Assembly (NCBI RefSeq): GCF_014646375.1
Contig: NZ_BMNI01000001.1
Span: forward strand, 331,949 to 395,948
From: Nocardioides phosphati
GTDB taxonomy: Bacteria > Actinomycetota > Actinomycetes > Propionibacteriales > Nocardioidaceae
Reading direction: 5' to 3'
DNA length: 64,000 nt
The notes under the pieces are model-generated. The model saw only the letters and a list, made by a program, of their open reading frames with translations, did not search any database and was not told where the DNA came from. Every line of letters starts with the position of its first letter. Position 1 is the stretch's first letter. Shown here one piece after another: positions 1-8,431 of this stretch. The translations under genes and the position numbers were made by a program.

Positions 1-1
1 G

Positions 2-1087
2 AAGTTCAACGTCCCGCGTGAGGGCGCGAAGCAGTACATCCTGGAGCAGCAGGTCATCGGCGCGATCAACCACGCCGTCAAGGGCTCCTACATCAAGATG
101 TCGATGTTCTCCTTCGACCGCTGGCCTGTCGCCGACGCACTGGTCAACGCGCGGGGCCGCGGGGTCCACGTCCAGGTGATCACCAACAACCACGAGCTGC
201 CGCCGGCGCAGGTGCGGCTGAAGAACCGGTTCGGCACGGACCGCACGAAGGCGACGTTCTTCTACCAGTGCACGGCGAGCTGCCGTGGCCAGGGCGACGT
301 CAACCACAGCAAGTTCATCCTGTTCTCGCAGACCGGAGCCGCGACCAACGTCGTGATGCTCGGCTCGCTGAACATGAAGCGCAACGGCACCGACAACCAG
401 TTCAACGACCTCTTCACGGTCAACAAGGCGTACTCGCTCCACAAGACGCTCGACATGGTCTTCCAGCAGATGGCGGCCGACCGCTGGGCCAAGCCCATGC
501 GGCTCGTGCAGTCCTTCGGCACGTCGTACAACCTCGAGGTCATGCCGTTCCCGAAGGACCCGGTCGCCACCCCCGAGACGGAGTGGACGCCGTACCGCGA
601 CCCGATCATCCGGCTCCTGCGCCCCGTCAGCTGCAAGGGTGCCAGCACCTCGGACGGGCGGACCAAGATCCGCGTCGACATGCACGCCTGGGACGGCGAG
701 CGTGGCGGCATCATCGCCCGGCGCCTGAAGTACCTCTACGACCACGGCTGCGACGTCAAGATCATGGTCGGCTTCATGTCCAAGTCGATGCGGTCGATCC
801 TCTTCGCGCCCACGGGCCGTGGCCGAGTGCCCACGCGCAGCACCGGGTACGACACCGACGGCGACGGCATCATCGACCTGTACAGCCACAAGAAGCTCAC
901 GCTGATCCACGGCCACTACGGCACGGCCACCGGCAAGCGGATCGTGATGACCGGCTCGAGCAACTTCCAGAACGGCGGCCAGTACGGCGACGAGATCCTG
1001 TTCCAGATCTACCGTCGCTCCATCTACGACCGCTACCTGGACAACTGGAAGTGGGTGTGGGACTACCACACCCACGGCATGGCCTGA
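2..1087 (+). CDS. phospholipase D-like domain protein (5' end outside window)
   Basis: The reading frame is open from base 2, so the true start lies left of the window. The visible 361 residues show two phospholipase D-like half-motifs. The first is VNHSKF followed about 20 residues later by GSLN; the second is LIHGH, then GSSNFQNGG and a GDE. In PLD-superfamily enzymes the HxK histidines form the two-step phosphohydrolase/transferase site. The second HxK lacks a clear lysine, which may mark divergence. The substrate cannot be told. It ends at a strong hairpin shared with the convergent glycosyltransferase gene. A secreted location is common in the family, but the N-terminus that would show it is missing. 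Confidence 0.75.
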   Translation, partial: KFNVPREGAKQYILEQQVIGAINHAVKGSYIKMSMFSFDRWPVADALVNARGRGVHVQVITNNHELPPAQVRLKNRFGTDRTKATFFYQCTASCRGQGDVNHSKFILFSQTGAATNVVMLGSLNMKRNGTDNQFNDLFTVNKAYSLHKTLDMVFQQMAADRWAKPMRLVQSFGTSYNLEVMPFPKDPVATPETEWTPYRDPIIRLLRPVSCKGASTSDGRTKIRVDMHAWDGERGGIIARRLKYLYDHGCDVKIMVGFMSKSMRSILFAPTGRGRVPTRSTGYDTDGDGIIDLYSHKKLTLIHGHYGTATGKRIVMTGSSNFQNGGQYGDEILFQIYRRSIYDRYLDNWKWVWDYHTHGMA

Positions 1088-1111
1088 GCCGACCCGCAGT
1101 CGACCAGCACT

Positions 1112-1159
1112 GACAGCACCGCCCCGCAGCCGACCGGCTGCGGGGCGGTGCTGCTGTCA
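1112..1159. terminator. bidirectional terminator hairpin
   Basis: A perfect 18-bp stem (1114-1131 with 1136-1153, loop GACC) extends imperfectly on both sides. It lies between two convergent genes and touches the stop codon of the minus-strand gene. There is no long T-run, as is common in actinobacteria. Confidence 0.85.
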
Positions 1160-2281
1160 GCGCGTGCGCCGGCGCAGCCGTCCGCGCAGGCCGGCGTCGG
1201 CCTGGGCCTGCTTGCTGGGCGCGACCCAGCCGGTGCTGGCGTGCAGGCGCGGGGTGCTGCCCGGCACGATCTGGGTCAGGGTGCGGGTCACCTCGGGGAT
1301 GCTCGCCCGCTCGTGGAGGTAGTGGCGCTTCGGCAGGTCGCGCATCGCGCCCAGCACGGTGTCGAGCTGCTCGCGCGCCCCGGTCGGGAGCGGGGCGGGA
1401 CGGTGCGTGCCCTGGAGCGGGTCGACGTCGACGAGGAAGCCGAGGTCGCCGAGGACCTCGATCGGGTCCTCCATGTGCTCGCGGTAGATCTGGGTGAGGT
1501 ACTTCTCCTTGACCGGCGCCGGCAGGTCGCTGGTGACCAGCACCTTGAGCGCGGTGGCGATCTTCATGCGGTGGGCACCGAAGTGGATCGACGGGCCCGA
1601 GGTGACCATGTTGGTCCACTTGCGGACGAACTCGTCGCCGGAGTACGACTCGTAGTGCAGCAGGGTGAACGCCGGGTCGTTGACGGTCGGGATGTTGACG
1701 CCGGTGTCGTCGGTGGCGCTGTGGAACTTCAGGGCCAGGTCGAGGCAGGGCCGGACCCCGACCTTGCCCGCGATGTGGCTGCGGAAGAAGAGCGAGTTGG
1801 TCGGCTCGGCCAGCAGGCCCAGCGTGACGAGGAGCTGGAGCTCGTCGTCCTCGAGGAGCCGCTTGAACCGCATCGGCACGCCGGCCGGCTCGAGCTCGCT
1901 GACCACCTCCCGCGGCTGCAGGCGTACGGCGGGCCGGTCGGCCGGCACGGCGGCCAGGGCGGCGCGGTCGATCTGGGCGACCTCGTCGGCGTCGATGTGG
2001 AAGATCCACTCGGCCCAGTCGGCGATCGAGAGCGCGGCGCGGGCCAGGTTGGCGTTGACCCGCTGGCGGCGGTTGAGCAGCGGCGGGCGCTCGCCCTGCC
2101 ACCAGGACTTGTCGGTCACGATGCAGGTGACGTGCTCGACGGTGGCGAGCCAGGCCTCGACGTCCCGCGCCGGGGCGTCCAGGAAGACGATCATGTGGTC
2201 GACGCCGCCGGCCAGGTTGCCGCGGACGAACCGCTGGACGTTGTCGAGGTTGTCCTTGACGGTGCTCACGGTGACGATCAC
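1157..2281 (-). CDS. glycosyltransferase family 2/GT92-like protein
   Basis: This 374-residue protein begins with VIVTVSTVKDN and carries a HIDADE motif at residues 95-100. That is the DxD-type nucleotide-sugar and metal site of GT-A fold glycosyltransferases. The early block (NVQRFVRGNLAGGVDHMIVFLD) and the NRRQRVNANLA segment resemble the GT92/DUF23 and sugar-transfer group. It probably adds sugars to a cell-surface polymer. The GTG start at 2281 was chosen because a TATACT -10 hexamer ends 7 nt before it and nothing upstream looks coding. It is divergent from the LicD-like gene, 48 bp away, and the two probably serve the same glycan pathway. No signal peptide is seen. Confidence 0.8.
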   Translation of the reverse strand: MIVTVSTVKDNLDNVQRFVRGNLAGGVDHMIVFLDAPARDVEAWLATVEHVTCIVTDKSWWQGERPPLLNRRQRVNANLARAALSIADWAEWIFHIDADEVAQIDRAALAAVPADRPAVRLQPREVVSELEPAGVPMRFKRLLEDDELQLLVTLGLLAEPTNSLFFRSHIAGKVGVRPCLDLALKFHSATDDTGVNIPTVNDPAFTLLHYESYSGDEFVRKWTNMVTSGPSIHFGAHRMKIATALKVLVTSDLPAPVKEKYLTQIYREHMEDPIEVLGDLGFLVDVDPLQGTHRPAPLPTGAREQLDTVLGAMRDLPKRHYLHERASIPEVTRTLTQIVPGSTPRLHASTGWVAPSKQAQADAGLRGRLRRRTR

Positions 2282-2288
2282 TCGCGGA

Positions 2289-2323
2289 AGTATAGGGGCG
2301 GCCCGCGAACGCTTCCCTATACT
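2289..2323. promoter_or_regulatory. symmetrical divergent leaderless promoter pair
   Basis: An exact inverted repeat AGTATAGGG (2289-2297) / CCCTATACT (2315-2323) places a TATACT -10 hexamer on each strand. Hexamer-to-start spacing is 6 nt to GTG 2330 (+) and 7 nt to GTG 2281 (-). Both transcripts would begin at or next to the start codon. Confidence 0.75.
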
Positions 2324-2329
2324 GCGCGG

Positions 2330-3904
2330 GTGGCAGCGAGCGACGGGCATCAGGGGCGGATTCGCCGGTTGCGGGTGGACGACCAGGGGCTCTTCGTGAG
2401 CGGCTCCTCCGGGGACTTCCCGGTCAACGTGGCCTTCGGTGGCCAGCGCGTCTTCTCGTTCTGGACCGGGCGCGACACCACCTCGCGCGGCGGCGAGCGC
2501 TTCTTCGCCTGGCCCCACCAGCTGAGGCGGTTCCTCAACGGCGCGGTCGAGGTCTCGCTGGTCTCGCCGGTCGACGGCACGGTCTTCGCGGAGACGAGCG
2601 CCGTGCTCGGCGACGGCGAGGGCGTCGTGTCCGTCGTCGACAAGGCGGGCAACCCGGTCGGCCTCGACAAGAGCATGCGTCTCTCGCACCTCTTCGGGCA
2701 GCGCGACGGCGCCGAGATGGAGCCGCTCCTCGACGCGCTCGAGGAGGTCCTCGAGGCCCTCGAGAAGGCGGGCGTGCGGCCCTTCGTCGCCTACGGCACC
2801 CTCCTCGGGGCCGTCCGCGACCAGGACTTCATCGGCCACGACTCCGACGCCGACATCGGCTACGTCAGCCCCTACAGCGAGCCCGCCGACGTCATCCGTG
2901 AGTCCTTCGACCTCCAGCGCAGCCTCCAGGACATGGGCTACACCGTGCAGCGCTACAGCGGCATGGGCCTCAAGGTCCTCGTCAAGGAGAACGACGGCGC
3001 CACCCGCGGCCTCGACGTCTTCGGTGGCTTCCAGCGCGAGGGGAAGCTGTACCTCATGGGCGAGGTCGGCCACCCCTTCCGTGACGAGTGGCTCTACCCG
3101 CGCACCACCGCGCAGCTCGCGGGCCGCTCCGTCCCCGTCCCGGCCGAGCCCGAGCACCTCCTCGAGGCGATGTACGGCGAGAGCTGGCGCGTGCCCGACC
3201 CGGCGTACAAGTTCACGACGCCGGTGAGCACGCAGCGCCGCCTCAACGGCTGGTTCCGTGGCACCCGCGTCGGCCTGGACACGCGCTGGGAGCGCCGCGC
3301 GGCCCGCGCCGAGGTCGTGGCGGAGCGCCGGAGCACCTTCGTCGAGTGGGCACGCGAGCAGACCCCCGACGCCCCGACGTACGTCGACGTCGGCTGTGGC
3401 GGCGGCCGCGACGCCGCGTGGCTCTCGCGTGAGGGAGCGCCGTCGGTGTGGGCGCTCGACTACTTCCAGCCGGACCTCCGCAAGGCGATGCGGATCTCCG
3501 CACGCACGGGCGCGAGCGTCAACGTGCTCTGGTGCAACCTGCTCGAGCTCCGCTCGCTGATGGAGACCACTGCGCGCATCGCACGGGTGCCGGGCCCGCG
3601 GGTCGTGCTGGCGCACCACCTGCTCGACGCCACGGACTCCTACGGCCGCCGCAACTTCCTGCGCCTCGCGCGCATGCTCACCCGTGACACGGGCAAGGCC
3701 GTCGTGCAGGCGTACGTCGCGCCGACGGAGCACAGCCGCGCGCTCGGCGTCCGGCCCCTGCGCGAGGCCGCCTTCGCGGACCTGGTCGCGGCGAGCAAGG
3801 GCGTGGTGGAGCACGTCGAGCACCTGTCAGAGGCCGAGGCGGGCGTCGCCGGCGGCAGCAACGAGAAGTCGATCGTCAGGATGGTGATGTCATGGAGTCG
3901 GTGA
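2330..3904 (+). CDS. LicD-like nucleotidyltransferase fused to a class I methyltransferase
   Basis: The protein has 524 residues. The N-terminal ~110 residues are beta-rich and unassigned. Residues ~135-320 resemble the LicD/fukutin-type transferase fold, with YGTLLGAVR (155-163) and the acidic DSDADIGY (171-178) as the metal site. LicD proteins transfer phosphocholine or related groups to surface glycans. The C-terminal part has a SAM-binding motif (VDVGCGGG, about residue 353) typical of class I methyltransferases. The GTG start at 2330 follows a -10 hexamer by 6 nt, so the mRNA is probably leaderless. Its end overlaps the next small gene by 13 nt. The fusion suggests decoration of a wall or capsule polymer by two successive modifications; acceptor unknown. 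Confidence 0.75.
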   Translation: MAASDGHQGRIRRLRVDDQGLFVSGSSGDFPVNVAFGGQRVFSFWTGRDTTSRGGERFFAWPHQLRRFLNGAVEVSLVSPVDGTVFAETSAVLGDGEGVVSVVDKAGNPVGLDKSMRLSHLFGQRDGAEMEPLLDALEEVLEALEKAGVRPFVAYGTLLGAVRDQDFIGHDSDADIGYVSPYSEPADVIRESFDLQRSLQDMGYTVQRYSGMGLKVLVKENDGATRGLDVFGGFQREGKLYLMGEVGHPFRDEWLYPRTTAQLAGRSVPVPAEPEHLLEAMYGESWRVPDPAYKFTTPVSTQRRLNGWFRGTRVGLDTRWERRAARAEVVAERRSTFVEWAREQTPDAPTYVDVGCGGGRDAAWLSREGAPSVWALDYFQPDLRKAMRISARTGASVNVLWCNLLELRSLMETTARIARVPGPRVVLAHHLLDATDSYGRRNFLRLARMLTRDTGKAVVQAYVAPTEHSRALGVRPLREAAFADLVAASKGVVEHVEHLSEAEAGVAGGSNEKSIVRMVMSWSR

Positions 3905-4116
3905 AGCAGCGCGCGATCAGCCGCCGCACGCTCCGCAACCGCGTCAAGGTGCTCGAGCAGGAGGTGCAGGAGTGCCGCCGGGTGAACCTGCGCGTCGCCG
4001 AGCTCTGTGACGTGATGATGGAGCTGCTGCTCCCTGTCCAGGACCGTGACGAGAAGGCCGTGGCCGAGATCCTGGACCGGTACCGCGAGGGTGTCGGCGA
4101 CCCGCTGAAGGGCTGA
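3892..4116 (+). CDS. small DUF6752-like protein
   Basis: This 74-residue protein overlaps the LicD/methyltransferase gene, so the two are co-transcribed and probably translationally coupled. The first ~45 residues form a likely coiled coil (RNRVKVLEQEVQECRRVNLRVAEL), followed by an acidic helix (DEKAVAEILDRYREG). I recognise the pattern as the small actinobacterial DUF6752 type often found beside cell-surface glycan genes. The role is unknown; an adaptor or scaffold for the neighbouring enzymes is an inference from position and coiled-coil character. Confidence 0.65.
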   Translation: MESVKQRAISRRTLRNRVKVLEQEVQECRRVNLRVAELCDVMMELLLPVQDRDEKAVAEILDRYREGVGDPLKG

Positions 4117-4123
4117 CGCCCCG

Positions 4124-4165
4124 GGGTTCAGTGCCGCGGGCTCAGTGCGCCGGGCTCAGTGCCGC
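4124..4165. repeat. three tandem 14-bp repeats at a convergent gene end
   Basis: Near-identical units (GGGTTCAGTGCCGC, GGGCTCAGTGCGCC, GGGCTCAGTGCCGC) run head to tail at 4124, 4138 and 4152. The stop codon of the minus-strand gene (4156-4158) lies in the last unit, and each unit carries the same TCA, so extra in-step stop copies follow it. Confidence 0.85.
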
Positions 4166-5268
4166 GTGCGCGGGCAGAACCACAGGTAGCCCTTCGTCGA
4201 GGCGCCGAAGCGGCACTCGGCCGCGTTGCTGACGGCCGGCAGGGTCGCCACCGCCGTGATGAGCGGGTGGTCGGTGAGCCGGCGGTGCTGGGCGGCGAAG
4301 TCGGCGAGGAACTGCGAGAACCTGACCTTGCGGTTGCCGAGGATCCAGTCGACGTTGAGCCGCGGCGGGAGGTGGCAGCCGGCCGCGTCGGTGCGCGCCC
4401 CGTCGGCGGAGTGCATCCCGCTTTCGGCGGTGAAGGGGCAGGCGAAGGCCTGCCGGTCGTTCATGTCGCCGGTGAAGATCACCGGGGTGCCGTTGGCGCC
4501 GAGCCGCTTCGCGAGCTGCGCCTCGATGCTGAGGGCGGCGGCGCGGAAGCGCGCGAAGTTGCCGCCGATGTTGGCCGGGTTGTGGAAGTTGGCGACCCAC
4601 ACCCGATGGCCGGTCGTGCGGTTCTGCAGCAGGACGTAGGGCATGCCGCGCGGGTTGCCGCCGAAGTACGGGATCTCGACGATCCGGCGCTCGACCGCCT
4701 CCCAGGTGTCCTTGCGCCAGGCGAGCGAGTTGTCGGCGAGGAGCGGGCCCATGCTCACGCCGGGATAGACCTCCCACTGCCCGCGCGTCCGCGCGAGGAA
4801 GCCGTGGACCTGTGGGGTCTGGAACTCCTGCAGGCCCGCGATCGTGACCGACCGCTGGTCGAGCATGGCCACCTGGCCGGGGACGCGCGCGAGGGCACCG
4901 GCGAAGCGCTTGCGGCGCTCCGGCCCGCGGGTGTGGCTGGCGCCGAGAACGTTGAACGACGCCACGCTGACGTCGAGCGAGACCGTCGGGGGCGGCCCGC
5001 CGACGGGGACCAGCCCCTTGCGCTTCATGGTGCGCCGGAGCGCAGCCGGGGAGGGTGCGTCCTTGAAGATCTTGTCGAACTCGTCGGTGCCGGGGGAGGG
5101 CAGGGCGGTGCCGGGAGCACCGGTCGTGGGCGTGGGCGCGGGAGCCCCGGCCGCCGGCGGGGTCTTGTCGCCCGCGAGCCGCGGGGCGATGAGCAGTGCC
5201 CCGCCCACCAGCACGAGCACGAGGACGAGGCCGACGGTGGCCAGTGTCTGGCGGAGTTGGGCGCGCAC
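4156..5268 (-). CDS. membrane-anchored endonuclease/exonuclease/phosphatase-fold protein
   Basis: The 370-residue protein has an N-terminal hydrophobic segment (residues ~8-30). A Pro/Ala/Thr-rich linker and an EEP-fold domain follow. Fold markers are ASFNVLG, GLQEFQ (catalytic Glu), VANFHN, FTGDMND (Asp/Asn pair) and a terminal TDHPLI (Asp-His). EEP enzymes cut phosphodiester bonds in DNA, RNA or phospho-substrates. The anchor places this one outside the membrane, so a secreted nuclease or phosphatase is likely. The GTG start at 5268 follows a TAGAAT -10 by 7 nt. Substrate unknown. Confidence 0.8.
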   Translation of the reverse strand: MRAQLRQTLATVGLVLVLVLVGGALLIAPRLAGDKTPPAAGAPAPTPTTGAPGTALPSPGTDEFDKIFKDAPSPAALRRTMKRKGLVPVGGPPPTVSLDVSVASFNVLGASHTRGPERRKRFAGALARVPGQVAMLDQRSVTIAGLQEFQTPQVHGFLARTRGQWEVYPGVSMGPLLADNSLAWRKDTWEAVERRIVEIPYFGGNPRGMPYVLLQNRTTGHRVWVANFHNPANIGGNFARFRAAALSIEAQLAKRLGANGTPVIFTGDMNDRQAFACPFTAESGMHSADGARTDAAGCHLPPRLNVDWILGNRKVRFSQFLADFAAQHRRLTDHPLITAVATLPAVSNAAECRFGASTKGYLWFCPRTRH

Positions 5269-5275
5269 GACGCTG

Positions 5276-5281
5276 ATTCTA
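5276..5281 (-). promoter_or_regulatory. -10 element, leaderless start of EEP gene
   Basis: TAGAAT on the minus strand is followed after 7 nt by the GTG at 5268. No Shine-Dalgarno sequence precedes the start. Confidence 0.55.
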
Positions 5282-5350
5282 GGTGCGGGGAGCAGCTCGC
5301 TGAGGCCGATGTCACGACGGACAGCGGGCCTGCGCGCAAGGGTCGTGCGG

Positions 5351-5356
5351 CAGGAT
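5351..5356 (+). promoter_or_regulatory. -10 element, leaderless start of MaoC gene
   Basis: CAGGAT lies 7 nt before the ATG at 5364. This favours that ATG over the one at 5355, which lies partly inside the hexamer. Confidence 0.45.
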
Positions 5357-5363
5357 GCTGCCC

Positions 5364-6401
5364 ATGAGCGCCAGCAAGACGAACCCGGGCAACTTCTTCG
5401 AGGACTTCACCATCGGGCAGGTGATCGAGCACGCCGTGCCGCGCACCGTCACCGAGGGCGACCGCGCCGTCTACGGCTCGCTCTACCCGACCCGTTTCGC
5501 GATCCCGTCGTCGGCCGTCTTCGCCGCGCAGTGCGGCCTCGAGGTGCACCCGGTCGAGGAGCTCATCGCCTTCCACATCGCCTTCGGCAAGACCGTCCCG
5601 GACGTCTCGCTCAACGCCGTCGCCAACCTCGGCTACGCCGAGCTCCGCTTCCACCAGCCGGTGGTGCCCGGCGACACCCTGGCGACGAAGTCCGAGGTCA
5701 TCGGCCTCAAGCAGAACTCCAACGGCAAGTCGGGCGTCGTCTACGTCCGCTCGACCGCCACCAACCAGCGTGGCGAGGTCGCACTCGACTGGGTCCGCTG
5801 GGTGATGGTCCACAAGCGCGACGTCGACGCGCCGGCCCCCGAGGTCGTGCTGCCCGAGCTCGCGAAGGTCGTCGCCCCGGCGGACCTGCAGGTGCCCGCC
5901 GGGCTGGACTTCGCGGCGTACGACTTCGGGCTGGCGGGTGAGCCGTTCCGCTACGACGACTACGCGGTCGGCGAGAAGATCGACCACGTCGACGGCGTGA
6001 CGCTGACCGAGTCGGAGCACCAGCAGGCGACCCGCCTGTGGCAGAACACCGCCAAGGTGCACTTCAACAAGGAGGCGCGCCCCGACGGCCGCAACCTGAT
6101 CTACGGCGGCCACGTGATCTCGATGGCCCGCGCGCTCTCCTTCAACGGCCTGGCCAACGCCCAGATGATCTCCGCGATCAACGGCGGCTCGCACGTCGCC
6201 CCGGCGTTCGCCGGCACGACGGTCTACGCGTGGTCGGAGGTGCTCGACAAGGCCGAGGTCAGCGAGACGGTCGGCGCCCTGCGCCTGCGCCTGGTCGCGA
6301 CCAGCGGCCGCGACGAGTCGATGACGCTGCGCAACGACGAGGGCAAGTACGCCGACGGCGTGCTGCTCGACCTGGACTACTGGGTCTTCATCCCGCGCTG
6401 A
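5364..6401 (+). CDS. double-hotdog MaoC family dehydratase (mesaconyl-CoA hydratase-like)
   Basis: The 345-residue protein has two MaoC/hotdog halves. The second contains NLIYGGHVISMARALSFNGL, which I recognise from the mesaconyl-CoA hydratase (beta-methylmalyl-CoA dehydratase) group. These enzymes add water to an enoyl-CoA double bond. The length fits that family rather than single-domain R-specific enoyl hydratases. The start at 5364 was preferred because of the upstream -10 spacing. It stands alone between a secreted EEP protein and a convergent P450, so the pathway context is not given. The exact acyl-CoA substrate is inferred from similarity only. Confidence 0.8.
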   Translation: MSASKTNPGNFFEDFTIGQVIEHAVPRTVTEGDRAVYGSLYPTRFAIPSSAVFAAQCGLEVHPVEELIAFHIAFGKTVPDVSLNAVANLGYAELRFHQPVVPGDTLATKSEVIGLKQNSNGKSGVVYVRSTATNQRGEVALDWVRWVMVHKRDVDAPAPEVVLPELAKVVAPADLQVPAGLDFAAYDFGLAGEPFRYDDYAVGEKIDHVDGVTLTESEHQQATRLWQNTAKVHFNKEARPDGRNLIYGGHVISMARALSFNGLANAQMISAINGGSHVAPAFAGTTVYAWSEVLDKAEVSETVGALRLRLVATSGRDESMTLRNDEGKYADGVLLDLDYWVFIPR

Positions 6402-6458
6402 GCCTGAGGTCGTCCGCTGAGGGAGTGCTCGTGCACGCCTTCAGGCGGAGACTGCATT

Positions 6459-7817
6459 TCAGGAGCGCGGCGTGACCCGGGTCCGCACCGGGTCGAGCGG
6501 GAAGAGCGTGATCGCCGAGGCGACCCGCACGTCGCCGCCGGTGAGGTCCTCGAGCTCGAAGGCGCGCACCAGCATGGCCAGCGCGGCGACCGACTCGAGC
6601 ATCGAGAAGTGCTGGCCGATGCAGGCCCGCGGGCCGGCGCCGAACGGCATCCACGCGTAGCGGTGGCGGCCCTTCTCCGCGTCCCCGAGGAAGCGCGTCG
6701 GGTCGAAGCGCTCGGGGTCCGGCCACAGGTCGGCGCGGCGGTGGATCGACCACGTGGAGACGACGACGTCCGACCCCGCCGGCACCCGTACGCCGCACAG
6801 GTCGGTGTCCTCGACCGCACGGCGTCCGGTGAAGGGCGCCGCCGGGTAGAGCCGCATCGCCTCCTTGAGGACTGCGGTCGTGTAGGGCAGGCCGCTGTGC
6901 GCCTGGGCGGGCGTCGGGCTGGCGTCACCGAGCACCGACCGCACCTCGTCGAGCACCTGCGCCTGCACGTCGGGGTGCTTCGCCAGCAGGTGCAGCGCGA
7001 AGGTCAGGCTGGTCGAGGTGGTCTCGTGACCGGCGAGCAGGAAGACCAGCATCTGGTCGCGGATCTCGTCGTCGCTCAGCGCGTCGGCCCCGTCGCGGAC
7101 CTCGATCAGCAGGCTGGCCAGGTCGTCGCCGACGTCGATGCCGGCCCGGCGGCGACGGATGATCTCGTCGCAGACGGCGTACAGGTGCTGCTGGGCGTCG
7201 CGGATGGTGCGGTTGACCGGCAGCGGCCAGGAGAGCGGTACGCGGGCCGGCAGGGCGACGCGGCCGAGGATCGCGGCGTTGGCGACGGGCGACCAGTCGC
7301 TGACCTCCTCGGCGAGCTCGCGGAGGTCGTCGCCGAAGAGCGTGCGCGCGACGATCGCCAGCGTCAGCTCGGTCATCTCGACGTGGAGGTCGACCTCGGT
7401 CTCGTCGCGCTGCTCCCACTCCTCGATGGTCTTCGCGATCTCGTCGACCATCGCCTCGAGGTAGCCGTCGACCCGCGCACGGGTGAAGACCGGCTGGATG
7501 AAGCGCTTCTGGCGCAGCCAGTCGTCGTCCTGGGCGGTGAGGATGCCGTTGCCGAGCGCCAACCGGATCTCGTCGTAGAAGACGTTGTCCTTGCGCCAGC
7601 CCGCGAAGGTCTTCGCGCTCAGCATCTGCTCGGCCGCCTCGGGACTGTGGGCGGCGTGCAGCTCGCGGCGCAGCGGTCCGGGTGGGCCGATCCGGAACCG
7701 GACCACGTCGTGCTCGCCGTCGTACGTCGAGGCGAGGAAGTCGACCTGGTTGGCCAGGAGCTCGCGCGTGGAGCCGAGCAGGAACGAGCCGGGGTGGAGC
7801 CGCGCAGTCGTCGTCAC
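6459..7817 (-). CDS. cytochrome P450
   Basis: All P450 landmarks are present in 452 residues: the I-helix oxygen-activation motif AGHETT, the ExxR of helix K (KEAMR), the meander with PERFDPTRFL, and the haem-thiolate loop FGAGPRACIG (Cys near residue 398). It is soluble, with no N-terminal anchor, so it probably relies on a ferredoxin/reductase pair, none of which is nearby. The helix K context and long I-helix region resemble CYP102-like and CYP110-type fatty-acid or terpenoid hydroxylases more than macrolide P450s; the substrate remains open. The GTG start at 7817 follows a TAGGCT hexamer by 6 nt. Confidence 0.92.
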   Translation of the reverse strand: MTTTARLHPGSFLLGSTRELLANQVDFLASTYDGEHDVVRFRIGPPGPLRRELHAAHSPEAAEQMLSAKTFAGWRKDNVFYDEIRLALGNGILTAQDDDWLRQKRFIQPVFTRARVDGYLEAMVDEIAKTIEEWEQRDETEVDLHVEMTELTLAIVARTLFGDDLRELAEEVSDWSPVANAAILGRVALPARVPLSWPLPVNRTIRDAQQHLYAVCDEIIRRRRAGIDVGDDLASLLIEVRDGADALSDDEIRDQMLVFLLAGHETTSTSLTFALHLLAKHPDVQAQVLDEVRSVLGDASPTPAQAHSGLPYTTAVLKEAMRLYPAAPFTGRRAVEDTDLCGVRVPAGSDVVVSTWSIHRRADLWPDPERFDPTRFLGDAEKGRHRYAWMPFGAGPRACIGQHFSMLESVAALAMLVRAFELEDLTGGDVRVASAITLFPLDPVRTRVTPRS

Positions 7818-7823
7818 GGCCGC

Positions 7824-7867
7824 AGCCTAGGTGCGTGCACGCCGGCCGGGCTTCCCGGCCCTAGGGT
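7824..7867. promoter_or_regulatory. divergent leaderless promoters (P450 / histidine phosphatase)
   Basis: The minus strand has TAGGCT (7829-7824), 6 nt before GTG 7817. The plus strand has TAGGGT (7862-7867), 6 nt before ATG 7874. Neither gene has a ribosome binding site. Confidence 0.65.
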
Positions 7868-7873
7868 GGATTC

Positions 7874-8431
7874 ATGACCTCTGAGCTCTGGCTGGTGCGA
7901 CACGGTGAGACCGCCTGGTCCAGGACCGGCAAGCACACCTCGACGACCGACCTGCCGCTCACGGCCGAGGGCGAGGCCGTCGCCAAGGGCCTGGCTGACC
8001 GCCTCGCGCGCCAGGAGTTCGACCTCGTGCTCACGTCGCCGCGCCTGCGCGCCCGGCGTACGGCGGAGCTGGCCGGCTTCCCGGATGCCGAGGTGACCGA
8101 CGACCTGGTCGAGTGGGACTACGGCGCGTACGAGGGCATCACCACGCCCCAGATCCGCGAGACCGTGCCGGGCTGGACGGTGTGGACGCACCCGTCGCCG
8201 GGTGGTGAGACGGCCGCCGAGGTGGGGGAGCGGCTCGACCGCGTCGTGGCCCGCGCCCGCTCCGGTGGCCGGACGCTGGTCTTCGGCCACGGCCACGCGC
8301 TCCGCGTGCTCACCGCGCGCTGGCTCGGGCTGCCGGTGAGCGCGGGCTCGCACTTCCGGCTCGACACCTCGACGGTCTCCGTCCTCGGCTGGGAGCGCGA
8401 GACCCCGGTCATGCTGCGCTGGAACGCATGA
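7874..8431 (+). CDS. histidine phosphatase family protein (phosphoglycerate mutase-like)
   Basis: The N-terminus has LVRHGET (residues 7-13), whose histidine is the phospho-acceptor. A second catalytic histidine sits in VFGHGHALR near residue 137. Conserved arginines are present in SPRLRARRT. At 185 residues it matches small broad-specificity phosphatases rather than true glycolytic mutases (~250 residues). It overlaps the following methyltransferase by ATGA, so the two form an operon. Cytoplasmic; physiological substrate unknown. Confidence 0.88.
   Translation: MTSELWLVRHGETAWSRTGKHTSTTDLPLTAEGEAVAKGLADRLARQEFDLVLTSPRLRARRTAELAGFPDAEVTDDLVEWDYGAYEGITTPQIRETVPGWTVWTHPSPGGETAAEVGERLDRVVARARSGGRTLVFGHGHALRVLTARWLGLPVSAGSHFRLDTSTVSVLGWERETPVMLRWNA

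Noticed and set aside
1148..2329. Extension of the LicD-like gene upstream of GTG 2330
   Set aside because: It is open in frame but opposite the glycosyltransferase, low complexity, and separated by the divergent promoter.
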